NCBI GenBank assembly: GCA_022713905.1
Contig: JAIHTM010000094.1
Span: 1-9,104, forward strand
DNA: 9,104 nt
Reading direction: 5' to 3'
From: Collinsella sp.
GTDB taxonomy: Bacteria; Actinomycetota; Coriobacteriia; Coriobacteriales; Coriobacteriaceae
The translations under genes and the position numbers were made by a program. The notes below the pieces were generated by a model. It worked only from the letters and a program-made list of their open reading frames with translations. It did not search any database and was not told the DNA's origin. This document shows, piece by piece, positions 6,546-9,104 of this stretch. Positions within the stretch are counted from its first letter, which is position 1; every line of letters begins with the position of its first letter.

Positions 6546-8159
6546 TTACGCCTTGACGGTCGCAACGCCCCTGAAGGACATGCTCGTCGTGCCGATGCCC
6601 TTGAAGCCATCGAGGGCCTCGCCGTTGGGCGCAGTGGACGGATCGTCCCAAGAAGCGGAGACGGTCTTGACGTGGACAACGGGGTACAGAACGGCGTTGT
6701 CGGCAATGATGTCGAAGCACTCGTTCCACTTCTTCTGCTGCTCATCGCCCTCAGCGGCAAGAGCCTCGTCCATGAGACCGTGGAGCTTCTGCCACTCAGC
6801 GGACTCCTTCCACGGGCAACGGGTCTGCATCCAGACGTTGTCGCCGTACCACCAGTTGAGCAGCAGGTCGGGGTCGGCGCCGAAGCAGGAAGGATCGCCA
6901 GGGGCAAGGAGGATATCGTAGGCCTCGCCGCCGTCGATGGCAGCGTAGGTGGCCGGCGAGGTATCGGTCTGGATGGTCACATCGAAGCCGAGAGCGTCGA
7001 GGTCATTCTTGACCTGGGCGGCCATGCCCTTAATCTGCTCGTTGTCGGTGGTGCGCAGGGTGATGGCACCCGGGGTGATGCCAGACTCCTCGATGAGCTT
7101 CTTAGCCTTCTTGGCGTCGGTCTTGTACACCGTGGAAGCCTCATGATAGTTGGTGAAGCTCTTGGGCAGGTAGCAGCTGGCAGCGGTGGCAAGGCCGGCG
7201 AAGGTGTTGCTGACCATCTTCTCGGTGTCGAGCGCATACATGACAGCCTGACGGACCTTGACGTTGTTCCAAGGCTCCTTGGCGACGTTGAACATGATGA
7301 AGCGGGTGCCGAAACCCTGAACGTTATCGATCTTGCAGCCGGCGCTCTCGAGCTGGTCGACGGCGTCAGCGGTAACGAGCTCCATAACGAGCGTGGAGCC
7401 CTCCTGCTGAGCGGTAACGCGAGCGGTGGGGTCGGTCAGGATGCTGTACTGGATCTTCTTATCCTCGGCAGCATACTCACCGTTGTACTCGGGGTTGGGA
7501 ACCAGGGTGATCTCGGTATCGGAGATAGAGTCGTACATCCAGGGGCCGGAGCCGATCGGCTGCTTGGCGCGATCCTCCTCGGTCTGGGTGGCCGGGGTAA
7601 CGCGGACGATGGCCAGACGATCCTTGAGCAGGGAGAAGTTGGGGACCTTGGTCTTGACCGTCACGGTGCTGGCGTCCTTGGCCTCGATGGACTCGAAGGG
7701 CTGGAAGAACGGAGCATAGGTAGCGGAAGCGGCGCAAGCGGTGTAGGAGGCGACAACATCGTCAGCGGTGACCTCGGTGCCATCGGAGAACTTGGCACCC
7801 TTGCGGATGGTGACCTCGAAAGTGGTGTCGTCCACAGACTTGGGATCGTCGGTGGCGAGCTCGTTGAAGGTGCTGTAGTCGTGGTAATCGATGCCGTAGA
7901 GGCCCTCGACGACGTGCCAGTTAGCACCCAGGCCCACAGCGGAGCCGGTGCTGGCGGGATCGAAGCTGGACGGAGCGTAAGCGGAACCAGCGGTGATCAC
8001 GCCGCCGCCACGGTTGGCGGAATCGGTGGAACCGGAAGCGGAACCCTCGTCGCTAGAGCTGCCACCGCAGCCGGTGAGACCAAGCCCTGCGACAGCAGCG
8101 ACGCTGCCGGTGAGGCCGAGGAACGAACGCCTGGACATACCCTTGTTGATGATGGCCAT
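6546..8159 (-). CDS. Tat-type lipoprotein solute-binding protein of an Opp/Dpp importer (SBP family 5)
   Basis: This is the extracytoplasmic substrate-capturing subunit of the importer, about 537 residues, the usual size for family 5. The ATG at 8159 is preferred because AGGAGA lies 4 nt upstream; an earlier in-frame ATG at 8174 would place that SD inside the gene. The N-terminus carries a twin-arginine motif SRRSFLGL (9-16), a hydrophobic stretch and a lipobox LTGC with the lipidated cysteine at C31. A Ser/Gly/Asp-rich linker (32-52) follows. The mature protein shows the family 5 hallmarks: ITAGSAYAPSSFDPAS (55-70), the WHVVEGLYG segment (81-89), and FSDGTEVTADDVVASY (124-139), matching the conserved DG..tAdDV signature. 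Family 5 proteins bind peptides, nickel, oligosaccharides or sialic acid, so the ligand is open; gene context favours an acetylated sugar or sialate. It is the first gene of the operon. Confidence 0.94.
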   Translation of the reverse strand: MAIINKGMSRRSFLGLTGSVAAVAGLGLTGCGGSSSDEGSASGSTDSANRGGGVITAGSAYAPSSFDPASTGSAVGLGANWHVVEGLYGIDYHDYSTFNELATDDPKSVDDTTFEVTIRKGAKFSDGTEVTADDVVASYTACAASATYAPFFQPFESIEAKDASTVTVKTKVPNFSLLKDRLAIVRVTPATQTEEDRAKQPIGSGPWMYDSISDTEITLVPNPEYNGEYAAEDKKIQYSILTDPTARVTAQQEGSTLVMELVTADAVDQLESAGCKIDNVQGFGTRFIMFNVAKEPWNNVKVRQAVMYALDTEKMVSNTFAGLATAASCYLPKSFTNYHEASTVYKTDAKKAKKLIEESGITPGAITLRTTDNEQIKGMAAQVKNDLDALGFDVTIQTDTSPATYAAIDGGEAYDILLAPGDPSCFGADPDLLLNWWYGDNVWMQTRCPWKESAEWQKLHGLMDEALAAEGDEQQKKWNECFDIIADNAVLYPVVHVKTVSASWDDPSTAPNGEALDGFKGIGTTSMSFRGVATVKA

Positions 8160-8188
8160 GTCTTCTCCTATCAATAGAGAATCTTACT

Positions 8189-8212
8189 CGGGAGCACCTA
8201 GACGTGCCCCCG
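8189..8212 (-). promoter_or_regulatory. 5' leader hairpin upstream of the binding-protein gene
   Basis: On the minus strand CGGGGGCAC (8212-8204) can pair with GTGCTCCCG (8197-8189) over a 6-nt loop, a 9-bp stem with one G.U pair. It ends about 20 nt before the AGGAGA of the first gene. There is no U-tract after it, so it is better read as a leader stability or translational control element than as an attenuator. No known riboswitch fold was recognised. Confidence 0.45.
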
Positions 8213-8228
8213 CGCAACTTGCGGACGA

Positions 8229-8256
8229 TATATACCTTACCTACCGACGAACCCAA
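8229..8256 (-). promoter_or_regulatory. candidate proximal promoter
   Basis: TATATA (8234-8229) lies 16 nt downstream of TTGGGT (8256-8251). The -10 is fair and the -35 poor. If used, transcription would start near 8222, just upstream of the leader hairpin, giving a leader of about 60 nt. Confidence 0.25.
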
Positions 8257-8295
8257 CTGAGGTGCCGCGCTCGGCGACCGATACATACATACGCT

Positions 8296-8318
8296 TGAAC
8301 GGTATTTACTACCGTTCA
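8296..8318. promoter_or_regulatory. 23-bp palindrome, candidate operator
   Basis: TGAACGGTA (8296-8304) and TACCGTTCA (8310-8318) are perfect 9-bp arms around a 5-bp centre. The length and two-fold symmetry fit a dimeric repressor of the LacI or GntR kind. A possible promoter reads through it on the minus strand: -35 TTGTCA at 8334-8329, 17-nt spacer, weak -10 TAGTAA at 8311-8306, so bound protein would cover the -10. No regulator gene lies in the window. Confidence 0.6.
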
Positions 8319-8334
8319 CCGAATTCATTGACAA
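8306..8334 (-). promoter_or_regulatory. candidate distal promoter overlapping the palindrome
   Basis: TTGTCA (8334-8329, five of six consensus bases) is followed after 17 nt by TAGTAA (8311-8306, three of six). The -10 is weak, so this call rests mainly on spacing and on the overlap with the palindrome. The same site reads TTGACA on the plus strand (8328-8333) with TATGTA 17 nt on, but no plus-strand gene follows. Confidence 0.3.
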
Positions 8335-8457
8335 ATGATTCGCCAGACAGTATGTATCGGCGAGGTGAGATATCAGTCTTCGTCAACCCGCAGGATAGCA
8401 GGGTTTTCGCTTGGGTTAGTCAAACGTTTTAGCGTTAATAAAACCCGAAACCAGCAG

Positions 8458-8499
8458 GCAATCATGGCGAAATAAATGGTTGAAAATCGCGCAATCATG
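8458..8499. repeat. 9-bp direct repeat with 33-bp period
   Basis: GCAATCATG occurs at 8458-8466 and again at 8491-8499, about three helical turns apart, in the AT-rich stretch just after uvrC. It could be a paired binding site or chance. Confidence 0.3.
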
Positions 8500-8523
8500 T
8501 ATATCAGTTGTTTAGGCTCGTGT

Positions 8524-9104
8524 TTAGCTATCGGAATGGCCAGCCGCCGCCTCGGCGCGCTCGGCATTCCATGCAACGAGCGCCTCGTGGACCGCCTTGG
8601 CAACATCGGCAGGTATGCCGCGAACTTCCGCGATCTCTTGCTCGCTCGCCGCGCGCAAACGCTTCATCGAGCCAAAATGGCGCATAAGGGCACGTTTTCT
8701 GGTGGGTCCCACGCCCGGAACGTCATCGAGTACCGAAACCGTCATGGCTTTATCGCGCAACTCACGGTGGAACGTGATGGCAAATCGGTGGGACTCATCG
8801 CGTACCTGTTTAATTAGATAGAGCGAAGCAGACCCGGTCGGCAGCACGACAGGAGTCTCGTCCCAAGGCACAAAAACTTCCTCGTCGGCCTTTGCCAAGC
8901 CACAAACTGGTATATCGAGCCCAAGAGCCTCAAGTTGCTTGATCGCAGCGGTCAATTGCGGCTTACCGCCATCGACAACGAGCAAATCGGGGCGCGAGCC
9001 AAAGCGCTCGTCGGCCATGCGCTCGGGAGCATAGCGTCGTCCCAAAACCTCGGACATCGACACGAAGTCGTTTGCCTCGTCCAATTCGGCCTGAATTTTA
9101 AAAC
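8524..9104 (-). CDS. uvrC: UvrABC excision nuclease subunit C, C-terminal part (5' end outside window)
   Basis: UvrC makes the two incisions around a lesion in nucleotide excision repair, after UvrA/UvrB damage recognition. About 193 residues of a usual 600-plus are present; the frame is open to the right edge, and a TTG at 9084 is internal, not a start. The visible part begins FKIQAELDEANDF and continues with SMSEVLGRRY, as in the middle of UvrC. It contains the RNase H-like endonuclease domain, including RPDLLVVDGGKPQL and the family block QVRDESHRFAITFHR. A tandem helix-hairpin-helix DNA-binding domain follows (DDVPGVGPTRKRALMRHFGS, then EIAEVRGIPADVAKAV). The protein ends in a short Ala/Glu-rich tail at TAA 8524. 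The gene is a conserved housekeeping neighbour; the roughly 360-bp gap and control elements indicate it is not part of the importer operon. Confidence 0.95.
   Translation of the reverse strand, partial: FKIQAELDEANDFVSMSEVLGRRYAPERMADERFGSRPDLLVVDGGKPQLTAAIKQLEALGLDIPVCGLAKADEEVFVPWDETPVVLPTGSASLYLIKQVRDESHRFAITFHRELRDKAMTVSVLDDVPGVGPTRKRALMRHFGSMKRLRAASEQEIAEVRGIPADVAKAVHEALVAWNAERAEAAAGHSDS

Larger units (their letters stand above)
8278..8360. repeat. 11-bp inverted repeat flanking the operator palindrome
   Basis: CCGATACATAC (8278-8288) and GTATGTATCGG (8350-8360) are exact reverse complements separated by 61 bp and enclose the 9+9 palindrome asymmetrically (7 bp on one side, 31 on the other). 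The heptamer TCGGCGA also occurs directly at 8271-8277 and 8357-8363. Paired, spaced sites like this could bind one regulator dimer-of-dimers or loop DNA, but the function is inferred only. Confidence 0.5.
8160..8523 (-). promoter_or_regulatory. gene-free control region between uvrC and the importer operon
   Basis: No credible coding frame lies in these roughly 360 bases; they are visibly more AT-rich than the flanking genes, especially 8380-8520. Read toward the operon they hold, in order, a 9-bp direct repeat (8499-8458), an AT-rich stretch, an 11-bp inverted repeat enclosing a strong 9+9 palindrome (8360-8278), a short GC hairpin with one bulge (GGTCGCCG ... CGGCACC, 8280-8262), a TATATA box (8234-8229) and a leader hairpin (8212-8189) before the SD. 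No clear intrinsic terminator for uvrC was found. Confidence 0.6.

Noticed and set aside
6672..8177. Plus-strand open frame of 501 codons opposite the binding-protein gene
   Set aside because: Antisense shadow of a well-supported gene; composition is repetitive and no family features are seen.
8401..8446. GGGTTTT ... AAAACCC inverted repeat as a uvrC terminator
   Set aside because: Only 7-bp arms with a 32-nt loop and no clean U-run after the stem; too weak to call.
8373..8606. Minus-strand open frame in the gap after uvrC, overlapping the uvrC end
   Set aside because: It starts inside uvrC in another frame and has no recognisable domain or plausible start signal.
1..9104. CRISPR array, insertion sequence, tRNA or rRNA gene
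   Set aside because: No regularly spaced repeats, transposase motifs, terminal repeats or RNA gene folds were seen on either strand.

Overview
The window looks like a piece of a GC-rich actinobacterial chromosome. The style (GC-rich with C/G-ending codons, Tat-exported lipoprotein binding protein) suggests a gut Coriobacteriia member such as Collinsella. That assignment is an inference from general familiarity, not from a marker gene. Every supported gene lies on the minus strand, so the biological order runs from high to low coordinates.

Layout: (1) 9104-8524 holds the C-terminal part of the excision nuclease UvrC, cut by the window edge. (2) 8523-8160 is a gene-free control region with a 9+9 bp palindrome, an 11-bp inverted repeat around it, candidate promoter elements and a 5' leader hairpin. 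(3) 8159-2585 encodes a complete Opp/Dpp-type ABC importer: a Tat-type lipoprotein binding protein (SBP family 5), an OppB-type permease, an OppC-type permease fused in one polypeptide to an OppD-type ATPase, and an OppF-type ATPase. (4) 2504-683 encodes two overlapping alpha/beta-hydrolase genes of the acetyl xylan esterase / cephalosporin-C deacetylase family (CE7, AXE1). The first keeps the Ser-Asp-His triad. The second is a diverged paralogue whose nucleophile serine is a glycine. (5) 614-1 holds most of a Schiff-base (class I) aldolase/lyase of the DapA/NanA family, truncated by the left edge.

The likely theme is one catabolic operon that imports an acetylated carbohydrate or sialic acid, removes O-acetyl groups and cleaves the sugar acid. 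Two precedents fit. Opp-type importers occur with sialate genes in Haemophilus ducreyi (sat) and bifidobacteria (nan), and an Opp-type importer sits beside the CE7 esterase of the Thermotoga xylo-oligosaccharide locus. The sequence alone does not choose between them, and simple peptide uptake cannot be excluded for the transporter. Coupled gene pairs overlap or abut, whereas each looser junction (SBP/permease, ATPase/esterase, pseudo-esterase/lyase) carries a GC-rich hairpin without a U-tract. The operon therefore appears punctuated into expression modules.

The most unusual item is the tandem of an apparently active CE7 esterase with a translationally coupled, apparently catalytically dead paralogue.
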